Shown one piece after another: positions 1-8,020 of a DNA stretch of 59,997 bases. Source of the stretch: CAZPMC01 sp964587755 (GTDB lineage Bacteria > Bacillota > Clostridia > Acetivibrionales > DTU013). The stretch lies in the NCBI GenBank assembly GCA_964587755.1, contig CAZPMC010000009.1:1-59997 (forward strand), given 5' to 3'. The notes beneath the pieces were generated by a model. It saw only the letters and a list, made by a program, of their open reading frames with translations. It did not search any database and was not told the origin of the DNA. Each line of letters starts with the position of its first letter. The first letter of the stretch is position 1. Position numbers and translations under genes: made by a program.

Positions 1-248
1 GTGGATTGAAAGTCTTGAGTTGGTATAGTGGCGCCAGTTGGGAGAGGTCGCACCCTACATGGGTGCGTGGATTGAAAGATACTCGCCGTTGTCAATCTCC
101 AATTCAAGGCCAGTCGCACCCTACATGGGTGCGTGGATTGAAAGACAATTGAATTAAAATAATATAATATATAGGCAGGTCGCACCCTACATGGGTGCGT
201 GGATTGAAAGGCCTAAAATCATGGTTTAAATCAATTTTTATATCAAGT
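1..248 (+). CRISPR. CRISPR array A, type I-C-like 32-nt repeats
   Basis: Three complete identical 32-nt repeats lie at 47-78, 113-144 and 179-210, and the end of a fourth is at 1-12. Each begins GTCGCACCC, has a GGGTGCG arm that pairs with it, and ends GTGGATTGAAAG. Complete spacers are 13-46, 79-112 and 145-178, all 34 nt. The last spacer starts at 211 and probably ends about 246, because the two bases before the N run are GT, the start of another repeat. The hairpin repeat with a GTGGATTGAAA tail is the classic type I-C form; the type call rests on the repeat only, as no cas genes are present. The array runs off both the window edge and the gap. Confidence 0.95.
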
Positions 249-258
249 NNNNNNNNNN
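249..258. other. Assembly gap (10 N)
   Basis: Ten Ns lie inside CRISPR sequence. The left flank reads as a type I-C-like array and the right flank as an unrelated array, so the gap probably marks a place where repeats broke the assembly. Its true length is unknown and further repeats, a leader or genes may be missing. Confidence 0.95.
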
Positions 259-506
259 CTAGCGTTTCCATCTTCTTTAAGTTGAACCTTAACATGAGAT
301 GTATTGAAATGTGTCATAACTGCTGCAGTCAAGTCCAAAATTCTGTTGAACCTTAACATGAGATGTATTGAAATCAGATTACACAATTACGGCAGACGGC
401 TCCGCTAGCGGTTGAACCTTAACATGAGATGTATTGAAATCCGTATAAGCCGGGGTTTTCAGTAGAACCTCCACAAACACAACCTTAACATTAGATGTAT
501 AGAATC
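259..506 (+). CRISPR. CRISPR array B, 30-nt I-B/III-like repeats
   Basis: Three identical 30-nt repeats lie at 281-310, 345-374 and 411-440. They start GTTGAACCTTAACATG and end GTATTGAAAT. A fourth, decayed copy is at 477-506, keeping AACCTTAACAT and AGATGTAT but altered at both ends. Spacers are 311-344 (34 nt), 375-410 (36 nt) and 441-476 (36 nt); 259-280 is a partial spacer cut by the gap. Decay of the right-most repeat marks the trailer end, so the leader should lie to the left, in or beyond the gap. A 30-nt repeat with an ATTGAAA tail is common for clostridial type I-B and some type III systems; the subtype is uncertain without cas genes. Confidence 0.93.
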
Positions 507-577
507 CACTGGTAATATAACTAATACTCTTAATGCTCTTCAAAAAATTACCATAGCGGACAAAATTGCAATCCAAT

Positions 578-609
578 GCTACACCCTTCATGGGTGCGTG
601 GGTTGAAAT
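578..609 (+). repeat. Orphan degenerate type I-C-like CRISPR repeat
   Basis: A single 32-nt copy resembles the repeat of array A, matching CACCCT-CATGGGTGCGTGG and TTGAAA with six mismatches. It lies about 70 bp beyond the decayed last repeat of array B, with no partner to its right. It is best read as a relic or the trailer repeat of a type I-C array. Confidence 0.8.
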
Positions 610-691
610 ATTAATAAACTGTTCACAATTTAATCACATCTTCTGGGTATTATGTAAGTACTAGCGAACTTTTCATAACAATCTCCTTATA

Positions 692-721
692 AAAGCTCCG
701 GTAATGCCCCGGGGCTTTTTT
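692..721 (+). terminator. Rho-independent terminator after the CRISPR region
   Basis: A 10-bp stem pairs AAAGCTCCGG (692-701) with CCGGGGCTTT (709-718), with one T-G wobble, a 7-nt loop and a run of six T at 716-721. It probably ends transcription coming from the CRISPR side and insulates the padR promoter. Confidence 0.8.
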
Positions 722-761
722 AATGCCTGAAAATTATCTAGAAATATTATGAAAATTTGTA

Positions 762-790
762 TTGACAAAAGGAACATTGCTCCATATAAT
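762..790 (+). promoter_or_regulatory. Promoter of the padR-DUF2812 operon
   Basis: A consensus sigma-A promoter is visible: TTGACA at 762-767, a 17-bp spacer and TATAAT at 785-790. It lies 80 bp upstream of the PadR start and directly upstream of a duplicated palindrome. Confidence 0.9.
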
Positions 791-801
791 ATAACGTAAG
801 A

Positions 802-826
802 CGATATATCGAGTAACGATATATCG
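802..826. promoter_or_regulatory. Duplicated palindromic operator, probable PadR site
   Basis: The perfect 10-bp palindrome CGATATATCG occurs twice, at 802-811 and 817-826, with centres 15 bp apart. It sits 11 bp downstream of the -10 box, where a bound repressor would block transcription. PadR-family proteins bind AT-rich dyads and usually repress their own operon, so autoregulation is the likely role; this is inference from position and symmetry. Confidence 0.75.
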
Positions 827-871
827 TGAAGGGATATAACGTCAGCCGTTATTTAGGAAGGGGGCAGCATA

Positions 872-1198
872 ATGGAGGAGAAATCTTCAATAGCACTTAC
901 AGAAGCTGTATATTATATTTTGCTATCACTTTACCAGCCTTTGCATGGATACGGCATTATTCAGAATGTTGCTGCATTGAGCGACAACAGGCTGAATCTT
1001 GCGCCAGGAACACTATATGGTGCAATCAGTTCTCTTTTGGAGAAGAACTGGATTAGGGCACTTCCCGGAGAGAAAAACTCAAGGAAAAAGGAATATATCA
1101 TTACCAACACAGGGAAATTCGTATTGGAAGAAGAGCTGAAAAGGTTGGAGGAGCTCATACGAAATGGAAAAAGGATAGTTAAGGGGGAGAATCCATGA
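872..1198 (+). CDS. PadR-family transcriptional regulator
   Basis: This 108-residue protein is a winged-helix PadR-family repressor of the short type. The N-terminal part contains LTEAVYYILLSL and HGYGI, followed by LAPGTLYGAISSLLEKNWI, the recognition-helix region typical of PadR. A basic wing (ENSRKKEYIIT) and a short C-terminal dimerisation helix follow. A GGAAGGGGG ribosome binding site precedes the ATG. The stop overlaps the next start in an ATGA arrangement, so the two genes are translationally coupled. PadR plus a DUF2812 membrane protein is a common Firmicute pair in which the regulator controls the membrane protein in response to envelope or drug signals; the inducer here is unknown. 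Confidence 0.93.
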   Translation: MEEKSSIALTEAVYYILLSLYQPLHGYGIIQNVAALSDNRLNLAPGTLYGAISSLLEKNWIRALPGEKNSRKKEYIITNTGKFVLEEELKRLEELIRNGKRIVKGENP

Positions 1199-1740
1199 GG
1201 ACTATTGAGAGGAAATTGTTTTTTGTCAACCAGCATGAGAAGGAAGAGGAATGGCTGAATTACATGTCCTCAAAGGGTAAAGCCATGCTTTGTTATAGGT
1301 TTCCCTGTTATTATGAATTTGAGGATTGTGAGCCCGGAGAGTATATTTACAGGATTGAACTGCTGGACAATTGGCCTAGTAGTACAGAGAGCAGGAAGTA
1401 CATTGAGTTTTTAGAGGATACGGGAATAGAGATTGTTGGATCTTATTTGAGATGGTGCTATTTTAGGAAAAAAGCAAAGGACGGCTCCTTTGACTTATTC
1501 TCCGATTTGGAATCAAAGATTAAGCATTATAAGAGAATATTCAGATTTTTATTTCCTGTTTTTATATTAGAGTTTATACTTGCTGCCACGAACTTAATTT
1601 CGGGATTTGCGACTGGTTACAGCTATACATGGAGCACCACTTTTTTGCTTATATTTTTTGCAGTAGTGATAGGATATTTTGAAATATCATTGCTTCGAAA
1701 GATTACTAAGCTGAAAAAAGAACACCTGATAAGAGAATGA
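1195..1740 (+). CDS. DUF2812 membrane protein
   Basis: This 181-residue protein matches the DUF2812 type that accompanies PadR regulators. The N-terminal half (about 1-110) is soluble and begins RTIERKLFFVNQHEKEEEWLN, with aromatic-rich WLRWCYF-like segments near its end. Two hydrophobic helices follow, at roughly 117-140 and 147-167, and the protein ends in a basic tail. The family has no established biochemical function. It is co-transcribed with padR from the promoter at 762-790 and overlaps it by 4 bp. Its transcription ends at the hairpin at 1768-1801. Confidence 0.85.
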   Translation: MRTIERKLFFVNQHEKEEEWLNYMSSKGKAMLCYRFPCYYEFEDCEPGEYIYRIELLDNWPSSTESRKYIEFLEDTGIEIVGSYLRWCYFRKKAKDGSFDLFSDLESKIKHYKRIFRFLFPVFILEFILAATNLISGFATGYSYTWSTTFLLIFFAVVIGYFEISLLRKITKLKKEHLIRE

Positions 1741-1767
1741 TAATATAATAGATACTACTGACATCAA

Positions 1768-1801
1768 AAAAGCTTGGCCTCGATATAAGGGTCAAGCTTT
1801 T
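1768..1801. terminator. Bidirectional terminator between DUF2812 gene and flavodoxin
   Basis: AAAAGCTTGGCC (1768-1779) pairs with GGTCAAGCTTTT (1790-1801) in a 12-bp stem with one wobble. A or T tracts on both sides allow it to work in both directions, serving the converging DUF2812 gene (+) and flavodoxin (-). The hairpin overlaps the end of the flavodoxin reading frame. Confidence 0.75.
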
Positions 1802-2291
1802 GTGCCGGTATGATTTCCCACCCAATTAATGAGAGAATCACCTAAATCCTCAGGTGTGATGACACTATTCATAACGGTTCTTATTGTAATGCTGTCTATC
1901 AGCTTGCCTCCGCGCTTTTCAATGCTTTTGCCGATTATGTCAATAGCCATTTGGGGAATCTTGTCATCTGCCAGAGTAATAAACAAATATACATTCTTCC
2001 CTTTAAAGTCCCCGCTGTCAATATATGAGTTGATTGCAGGCGAGGGCTTTGATGCCCAGACCTGTGCTCCGAGGTAAATGTTGTCATAGTTATTCAAAGG
2101 GAAATTTGATGCTTTATCTTACTCTTTAAGCCGAACAAGGCTTCAAATGCTCCTGTGATAAACCCTATCTTGCCTTTGCGGGGCTTAACCTCTACGATTC
2201 TATCCAAGTCGCCGCCGATGAGACGGTGAAGCTCTTTTGCTGCTACTTCGGTGTTGCCTGTCCAGGAATAATAGACAATAAGATTTTTCAT
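1792..2291 (-). pseudogene. Flavodoxin-like protein, broken by a one-base frameshift
   Basis: Two overlapping minus-strand frames together encode one flavodoxin of about 166 residues. The first (from ATG 2291, with GAGGTG upstream) contains NLIVYYSWTGNTEVAA, the FMN-phosphate loop, and ends near 2095. The second, starting around 2100, contains YDNIYLGAQVWASKPSPA, the typical second FMN loop. Adding one base to the CCC or TTT run near 2096-2101 joins them in frame as Q-I-S-P-L-N-N-Y-D. Flavodoxins carry low-potential electrons. The lesion may be a real mutation or a homopolymer sequencing error; the otherwise intact sequence favours an error or a very recent loss. Confidence 0.85.
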
Positions 2292-2456
2292 GTTTAACAC
2301 CTCGTTTTTTCCAATCCAATTAATTTCATTATATAAAAAATGAAATATCTGTCAATCAATTTATTCATGCAAATTTGGTTTTTGATTTTAGTGTATAATA
2401 ATAGAGTAAACACCGAACCGAGAAGAATAAAGAAGAATAAAAAAGAGAGATGGCTA

Positions 2457-4265
2457 ATGGAAGGTTTTTTTGAAAATGCCAGGAAGTTTTGGGATTGGAT
2501 TTCGTCAGTATCCGGCGAATTAACAGAGGGTATGGAAGGCTTGTCCTTGCCGGCTGTTGGAATAGCGGGCTACTATACTTTTGCGGTCAGATTGCTATTG
2601 CCGGTATTGGCGGCAGTCATATTTATCCGTTGTATACTGCCATTACTGCGCGGCAGGGGCTCAAAGCGGCCGTGGGCATACCTTATTATGCCTGACGGTT
2701 CAAAGGTTCCACTAAAGCACTGGGAAAATTCCATTGGAAGAAGCAAGCTATCAGATATTGTGGTGGATTTCGCCTTCTTATCAAGAAGCCATGCAGTTCT
2801 TTCGTTTTGTAATAAAAAATGGACAATCTCAGATTTGGGCTCAAAGGGCGGTATCAAGGTTAATGGTGAAAAGATTGAGGAGCCAGCAAAGGTAGAGTAT
2901 GGAGATGTAATTTCCCTTGCCGGATTTGAAATAACGCTATGTGCACCTGATAGCGAGCCAAAGGACACTATGCAGCTTGATGAAAACGAAGACATTTTGT
3001 CAAGAGTGGAGTCAATAGGAAATAGTATCAAACCGGGGCTAACGCTGCTTATGATCTTGATTTTCCAAGCTCTCGGCGCTATTCAGATTATTTTGGCAAT
3101 GGGCAGCGATTTGAAGACGTCTGTTCCTATTTCGTTTTTAGCTTTTTTTGCGATGGAGATCCTTTACTATATTTTTATGGGTAAACGGGGGAGGAAGCAT
3201 TTTGAGACTGAAATGCTGGCATATTTCCTGTGTGGCTTAAATCTGATGGTTGTTGCTTCGGCAGCTTCCGGTTCTATTTATAAGCAGCTTGTTGCAACCG
3301 CTGCGGGAATGGCTGTTTATATTATGTTGAGCTTTTTGATACGGGACTTGGGAAGAGCGCGCAAATTAAAATATGTTCTTGCCGCGGGAGCTATCTTGCT
3401 TCTTGTTTTAAATCTTGCTATCGGAGAAACCCGGTTCGGCGCTAAAAACTGGATTAATCTAGGCTTTATAACATTTCAGCCTCTTGAGTTTGTGAAGGTA
3501 GCCTTTGTAATTGCAGGTACTGCGACATTGGACAGACTGCTTACGCGGCAGAATATGACTGCATTTATAGGGTTTTCCGCAGCATGCATCTGCGCACTTG
3601 TGCTTATAAGAGATTTAGGCACGGCGGTGGTCTTTTTCGGTACTTTTATTGTTATAGCATTTATGCGCTCGGGGGATGTGAGGACAATTGCATTGATATC
3701 CTCGGGAGCCGTATTGGGAGCCATAGGTGCAATAGCCTTTTTGCCCTACATTGCTTCGCGTTTTGCAACCTGGGGGAATGCTTGGGAATATGCAAACAGC
3801 TCAGGATACCAGCAAACTCGGACTATGATCGCTGCCGCTAACGGAGGGCTTTTTGGAGTAGGGGGAAGAAACGGATATTTATCAAATGTTGCTGCAGCCG
3901 ATACAGACCTTGTATTTGGGCTTATATGCGAGGAGTGGGGTCTTGTGATTGCGCTGACAGTGGTTTTTATTGTAATATTTTTTGCAGTGTATGCACTGCT
4001 GCTGACAAAAAGCTGTCGTTCATCCTTTTATGCGATTGCGGCGTGCGGAGCGGCGTCTATTTTTCTTATACAGACAGGATTAAATGTTTTCGGATCCCTG
4101 GATATTTTGCCTCTAACGGGGGTGACTATACCTTTTGTGTCAAACGGGGGCTCTTCGATGATAGCTTCATGGGGACTTCTGGCATTCATTAAAGCCGCTG
4201 ACGATCGTACTGACAGCCGTACGTCGACTGCTAAGGGTATCGTTATGAAAGGAGCAGTTGAATGA
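2457..4265 (+). CDS. FHA domain-SEDS (FtsW/RodA) fusion, peptidoglycan glycosyltransferase
   Basis: The product joins a phosphothreonine-binding FHA domain to a SEDS glycan polymerase. Using the ATG at 2457 (602 residues), a membrane helix at about 40-64 is followed by a cytoplasmic FHA domain at about 75-165 (key residues G94-R95, a SRSH motif ending at H112, and VNG at 135-137). A polytopic SEDS domain fills the rest, with GAKNWINLG, FQPLEFVKVAF and PFVSNGGSSM motifs. An earlier in-frame ATG at 2340 precedes the probable -10 (TATAAT, 2394-2399), so it is unlikely to be used. The gene overlaps the following PBP by 4 bp. SEDS proteins pair with class B PBPs to make peptidoglycan, and the FHA domain suggests control by Ser/Thr kinases, as with the FHA proteins beside rodA-pbpA in actinobacteria. 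Confidence 0.9.
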   Translation: MEGFFENARKFWDWISSVSGELTEGMEGLSLPAVGIAGYYTFAVRLLLPVLAAVIFIRCILPLLRGRGSKRPWAYLIMPDGSKVPLKHWENSIGRSKLSDIVVDFAFLSRSHAVLSFCNKKWTISDLGSKGGIKVNGEKIEEPAKVEYGDVISLAGFEITLCAPDSEPKDTMQLDENEDILSRVESIGNSIKPGLTLLMILIFQALGAIQIILAMGSDLKTSVPISFLAFFAMEILYYIFMGKRGRKHFETEMLAYFLCGLNLMVVASAASGSIYKQLVATAAGMAVYIMLSFLIRDLGRARKLKYVLAAGAILLLVLNLAIGETRFGAKNWINLGFITFQPLEFVKVAFVIAGTATLDRLLTRQNMTAFIGFSAACICALVLIRDLGTAVVFFGTFIVIAFMRSGDVRTIALISSGAVLGAIGAIAFLPYIASRFATWGNAWEYANSSGYQQTRTMIAAANGGLFGVGGRNGYLSNVAAADTDLVFGLICEEWGLVIALTVVFIVIFFAVYALLLTKSCRSSFYAIAACGAASIFLIQTGLNVFGSLDILPLTGVTIPFVSNGGSSMIASWGLLAFIKAADDRTDSRTSTAKGIVMKGAVE

Positions 4266-5623
4266 GACTTATACTTAAACGGGCTATTGCTCTTTTAGTG
4301 CTTATATCTTTACTTGTTTGCGGTCTTATGTTCTTTTTAACAAAGTATTTTTTCAATGCGCCTAAATGGGCAAGTCACCCTGCAAACAAGCATTTATATA
4401 AAAACGGGCGGATCATTTCATCCGGAAGTATTTTTGACCGTTCAGGCAAAATGCTTTTTATGATGGATGGGGGCATCGCAAGGTACAATGACAATAAAAC
4501 GATACGAACTGCCGTAATGCATGCCGTAGGGGATATGGAGGGCTATGTAGCTACTGGTGCCAGGACCGTTTTTAAGGATAAGCTCATGGGCTGGAATTTT
4601 ATTAACGGGGCGTATCATTTTGATAAATCAGACTTTGGAAGTGATATAACCCTGACACTGGATTCTGATTTGTGTGCTGTGGCTTATAATGCATTAAGCG
4701 GCCGGAAGGGGACAGTGGGAGTCTACAATTATAAGAGCGGAGAAATAATATGTATGGTCAGCTCCCCTTCCTATGATCCGCAAAATCCGCCTAATGTGAA
4801 GGATAACCCTGAAAAGTACGAGGGTGTTTATATGAACCGGTTTCTTTCCTCGGCATATACACCGGGCTCTATATTTAAGCTGGTGACGGCTGCTGCGGCA
4901 ATCGATACTCTTGATGAAGCTGAAAGCAGGGTTTACAGATGTGATGGAAAGAAGGTTATAGACGGTAAAGCTGTAACATGCCTGTCAGCTCATGGAGATG
5001 TTACACTGGAGAAGGCACTTGCGGAGTCCTGCAATATAGCATTTGCTGAAATATCTCTTGAGCTTGGTGCTGAAAAGCTGCAGGAATATGCAAATTTGAC
5101 TGGCTTTAATTCAAGCCTGAAGGTTGACGGGATAAATACCTCAAAAGGTACAGTGGACCTTACGAAAGCCGATGGGGGAGATCTCGCCTGGGCGGGAATA
5201 GGGCAATACACAAATACGGCAAACCCTCTCAACTTTATGGTTTATATGGGGGCTATTGCTAATGACGGCATTGCTGTAAGGCCGCGAATACTTGCCGGTA
5301 GCGGGATATTTGCAGAAGCCTCTGCCGTTTCAGGTAAAAATGATAGAATATTGGAAGAGGATACTGCAAGAGCACTGGGAAGTATGATGAGGAATAACGT
5401 CTTAAGCAAATACGGAGAAAAGAATTTTAAAAACCTTGAAATGTGTGCTAAGACAGGTACGGCCGAGGTAGGCGAGGGTATCAGGCCTCATGCATGGTTT
5501 GCAGGATTCTTGGACAGAGAGGATGCACCTTATGCATTTGTAGTCATTGTAGAAAATGGCGGCTCAGGCAGCCAGGTGGCGGGCGCAGTTGCCGCAAAGG
5601 TCTTGAAGGCAGCAGTAGAATAA
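4262..5623 (+). CDS. Penicillin-binding protein, transpeptidase partner of the SEDS protein
   Basis: A 453-residue class B-like PBP with one N-terminal membrane anchor (about 5-30) and a short non-catalytic region. The transpeptidase domain carries all three signature motifs: SIFK with the active serine S203 and K206, SCN at 256-258, and KTGT from K397. It would cross-link glycan strands made by the upstream SEDS fusion, with which it is translationally coupled (ATGA). It is compact compared with FtsI or PBP2 (usually more than 550 residues) and closer in size to PbpA of the actinobacterial RodA-PbpA pair. The stop is immediately followed by a fragment of a dispersed repeat. Confidence 0.92.
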   Translation: MRLILKRAIALLVLISLLVCGLMFFLTKYFFNAPKWASHPANKHLYKNGRIISSGSIFDRSGKMLFMMDGGIARYNDNKTIRTAVMHAVGDMEGYVATGARTVFKDKLMGWNFINGAYHFDKSDFGSDITLTLDSDLCAVAYNALSGRKGTVGVYNYKSGEIICMVSSPSYDPQNPPNVKDNPEKYEGVYMNRFLSSAYTPGSIFKLVTAAAAIDTLDEAESRVYRCDGKKVIDGKAVTCLSAHGDVTLEKALAESCNIAFAEISLELGAEKLQEYANLTGFNSSLKVDGINTSKGTVDLTKADGGDLAWAGIGQYTNTANPLNFMVYMGAIANDGIAVRPRILAGSGIFAEASAVSGKNDRILEEDTARALGSMMRNNVLSKYGEKNFKNLEMCAKTGTAEVGEGIRPHAWFAGFLDREDAPYAFVVIVENGGSGSQVAGAVAAKVLKAAVE

Positions 5624-5624
5624 T

Positions 5625-5640
5625 GGTGCCAGGCACTGAA
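5625..5640 (-). repeat. Fragment of dispersed repeat (block Y, reverse orientation)
   Basis: Read on the minus strand, TTCAGTGCCTGGCACC matches the end block of the longer repeats at 26795-26813 and 40365-40383. It starts one base after the PBP stop codon. Confidence 0.6.
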
Positions 5641-5689
5641 GTGGCATCAAGAAGTGGCACCCAGAAAAGTGTGGAGGTGTTTGGCAGAA

Positions 5690-7978
5690 ATGTATGAGAG
5701 AAAAAGACCGGATGTCTTGGGGCGTGATAAAAGAACAGGAAGAAAAGGTGTTTTGGGCAAACCAAGAGCCTCACAGCGTGCAAAAAGCACCGGAGCCCAG
5801 AGGCACTCCGGCGGAGCAGGATATCCGGGGGGCGCAGGCCGGTCTAACAGGGGTGCAACATTTTTCATGACCTCATTATTTACCGGTAAAGGCAGATACC
5901 CTAAGTTAATAACGATTTTACTAATTATGGTTGTTACATTTTCCGTATTCGCCAAGCTTGGAGGCAAAAGCCTTTTTAGAACACAGACTTCTACCTGGCG
6001 GACAGGCCAGACTTCCACAGATAATGGAGCATATACGCCGGACATGTCTGTTTCGGAGCTTTCAAGAAGCAAGCGCACTGTTCTTTTGGGAGACGGAAAG
6101 GATATTGTCACGGTTATGGTGTATATGTGCGGGGCAGACCTGGAAGCAAATTATCAGATGGCTTCCTCTGATATCCAAGAAATGATTGCATCAGATATAG
6201 GAGACAATGTGAACATTATCATTGAGACAGGGGGAGTCCTATACTGGAAAAACAATAATATAAGCAATAAGACAAACCAGCGCTATAAGGTGACTTCCGA
6301 CGGGCTTAAGCTTCTTCAGGACGGACCTGGCGAAAGGTCCATGGTAGAGGCGTCAACCCTTTCTGATTTCATTGAATACTGTAAAGATACATACCCTGCC
6401 GACAGATATGCCCTTATTTTTTGGGGCCATGGCGGCGGCTCAGTAGGCGGTTATGGCTACGACCAGCACTTTCCAGGTAATAGTATGACACTGGATGAAA
6501 TGGGGGCGGCATTAAAAAAAGGAAATTGCGAATTTGATTTTATAGGCTTTGATGCCTCCTTAATGGCTACTCTTGAGACGGCACTTGTATTGGAACCGTA
6601 TGCTGATTATATGATCGCATCACAGGAGGTTGAACCGGGTATAGGTTGGTATTATACGGGGTGGATAAGCGCTCTTTCAGATAACACATCCATTTCAACT
6701 GTTGAGCTAGGCAAAAAGCTGATCGACGACTATATAAATGAAGTCAAAGAAAAAGCACCATCAATTCAGGCGACTCTTTCCCTTATTGATTTAGCAGAGT
6801 TGAAGGGGACTGTTCCTTCGACATTTTCGGCTTTTGCGAAATCGACAGGTGAGCTTATTGATAATGGTGAGTACAAATATATTTCTAATGCTCGTGCAAG
6901 CACCAAGGAGTTTTCACCGCAAGCCAAGCTTCATCTAATTGACCTTATACACTTTACTGAAAATATGGGTACAGCAGAGGCTGAAGCTTTGTCTGAGGCA
7001 TTGAGAGGATGCATAAAGTATAACAGAAGTTCAATTAATATTACGAATTCAAACGGGATATCCTTATTTTTCCCATACGGAGCTACACTTAGGATGAACT
7101 CTGTGCTTAGTACATATGACAAGATTGGCATAGACAAAGAATTCAGTCGGTGTATAAAAATCTTCTCAAGTATGGCTGTGGGTGGACAGGTTAACTCATG
7201 GGACAGCAACAATTTGCTCTCACCGCTGTCAGGCGGACTTACCGGGGGGAATCAGGCGCCAGTTAACCTGGGCTCACTAGGCTACAGCTGGCTTGACAAA
7301 GAGCGTATAAAGGCTTCGCAGGACTATTATGAGCAAAACCGGATAGACAGGTCTGCCCTTGTTATAACACAAAAGAACGGGCAGCGGGTTCTGGCATTGC
7401 CCGACAATCAGCGGGAGCTTATTCAGGAAATGGAGATGAATGTGTTTCTCGATGACACAGAAGGCTTTATTGAATTAGGTCTCAATAATGTATACGAATA
7501 CAAGGATGATGGTGACCTTATTATGGAATACGACGGAAAATGGCTTGGGATAAACGGTCAAATAGTCAGCTACTACATGATATCTGAAGATCGCGATGCA
7601 CAAGGCAATTATTCTATAAGAGGCCGTGTACCTGCATTTTTAAATGACCGGCTTGTTGATATAATTGTCGTTTTTGACAATGAAAACCCTGATGGCACAG
7701 TGCTAGGAGCCCAGATAAAATACGAGCCTGAAACCGAGACGGGAACCCTGCATAAGGGCTTGATTGACATAGAGGCAGGGGATAAAATTGATTTTCTTTG
7801 CGGTTATTATACATATGATGGGGAATATATTGATAGATGTATTTTAGGAGAGCAGTATACGGCTACTGGTGATTGGAAGGTTGAAAAACTGTCAATTGCC
7901 GGCATGAAATATAAGATGGCGTACAGAATAACTGATATTTATGGTAATTATTACTGGACTCAATCAATAAGTGGTTGA
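5690..7978 (+). CDS. Membrane-anchored clostripain-family (peptidase C11) protein, catalytic Cys replaced by Ser
   Basis: The start chosen is ATG 5690, ten bases after GGAGGTG; 762 residues. The first 65 residues are basic and Gly/Arg-rich, a membrane helix follows at about 73-90, and the remainder should lie outside the cell. The C11 domain begins VTVMVYMCGADLEANYQMA and includes FWGHGGG with the catalytic H247. The nucleophile motif, normally DACLM, reads DASLM with Ser at 290 (codon TCC, 6557-6559). The H-to-S spacing of 43 residues fits the His/Cys dyad spacing known for the family. It is therefore either an inactive homologue or a Ser variant. A C-terminal beta-rich region of about 300 residues has no recognised domain. 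It follows the SEDS/PBP pair in the same direction. Confidence 0.88.
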   Translation: MYERKRPDVLGRDKRTGRKGVLGKPRASQRAKSTGAQRHSGGAGYPGGAGRSNRGATFFMTSLFTGKGRYPKLITILLIMVVTFSVFAKLGGKSLFRTQTSTWRTGQTSTDNGAYTPDMSVSELSRSKRTVLLGDGKDIVTVMVYMCGADLEANYQMASSDIQEMIASDIGDNVNIIIETGGVLYWKNNNISNKTNQRYKVTSDGLKLLQDGPGERSMVEASTLSDFIEYCKDTYPADRYALIFWGHGGGSVGGYGYDQHFPGNSMTLDEMGAALKKGNCEFDFIGFDASLMATLETALVLEPYADYMIASQEVEPGIGWYYTGWISALSDNTSISTVELGKKLIDDYINEVKEKAPSIQATLSLIDLAELKGTVPSTFSAFAKSTGELIDNGEYKYISNARASTKEFSPQAKLHLIDLIHFTENMGTAEAEALSEALRGCIKYNRSSINITNSNGISLFFPYGATLRMNSVLSTYDKIGIDKEFSRCIKIFSSMAVGGQVNSWDSNNLLSPLSGGLTGGNQAPVNLGSLGYSWLDKERIKASQDYYEQNRIDRSALVITQKNGQRVLALPDNQRELIQEMEMNVFLDDTEGFIELGLNNVYEYKDDGDLIMEYDGKWLGINGQIVSYYMISEDRDAQGNYSIRGRVPAFLNDRLVDIIVVFDNENPDGTVLGAQIKYEPETETGTLHKGLIDIEAGDKIDFLCGYYTYDGEYIDRCILGEQYTATGDWKVEKLSIAGMKYKMAYRITDIYGNYYWTQSISG

Positions 7979-8020
7979 CTCAGGATATAACTATATTTAT
8001 CATAAGACGGGAGGATATGT

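Noticed and set aside
466..478. AACCTCCACAAAC at the end of a CRISPR spacer matches the start of dispersed repeat block X (26769-26781)
   Set aside because: A 13-nt match that crosses the spacer/degenerate-repeat boundary is within what chance can give in 60 kb, and the match stops at once on both sides.
2340..2456. N-terminal extension of the FHA-SEDS protein from ATG 2340
   Set aside because: The probable -10 box (2394-2399) lies inside this stretch and there is no ribosome binding site before 2340.
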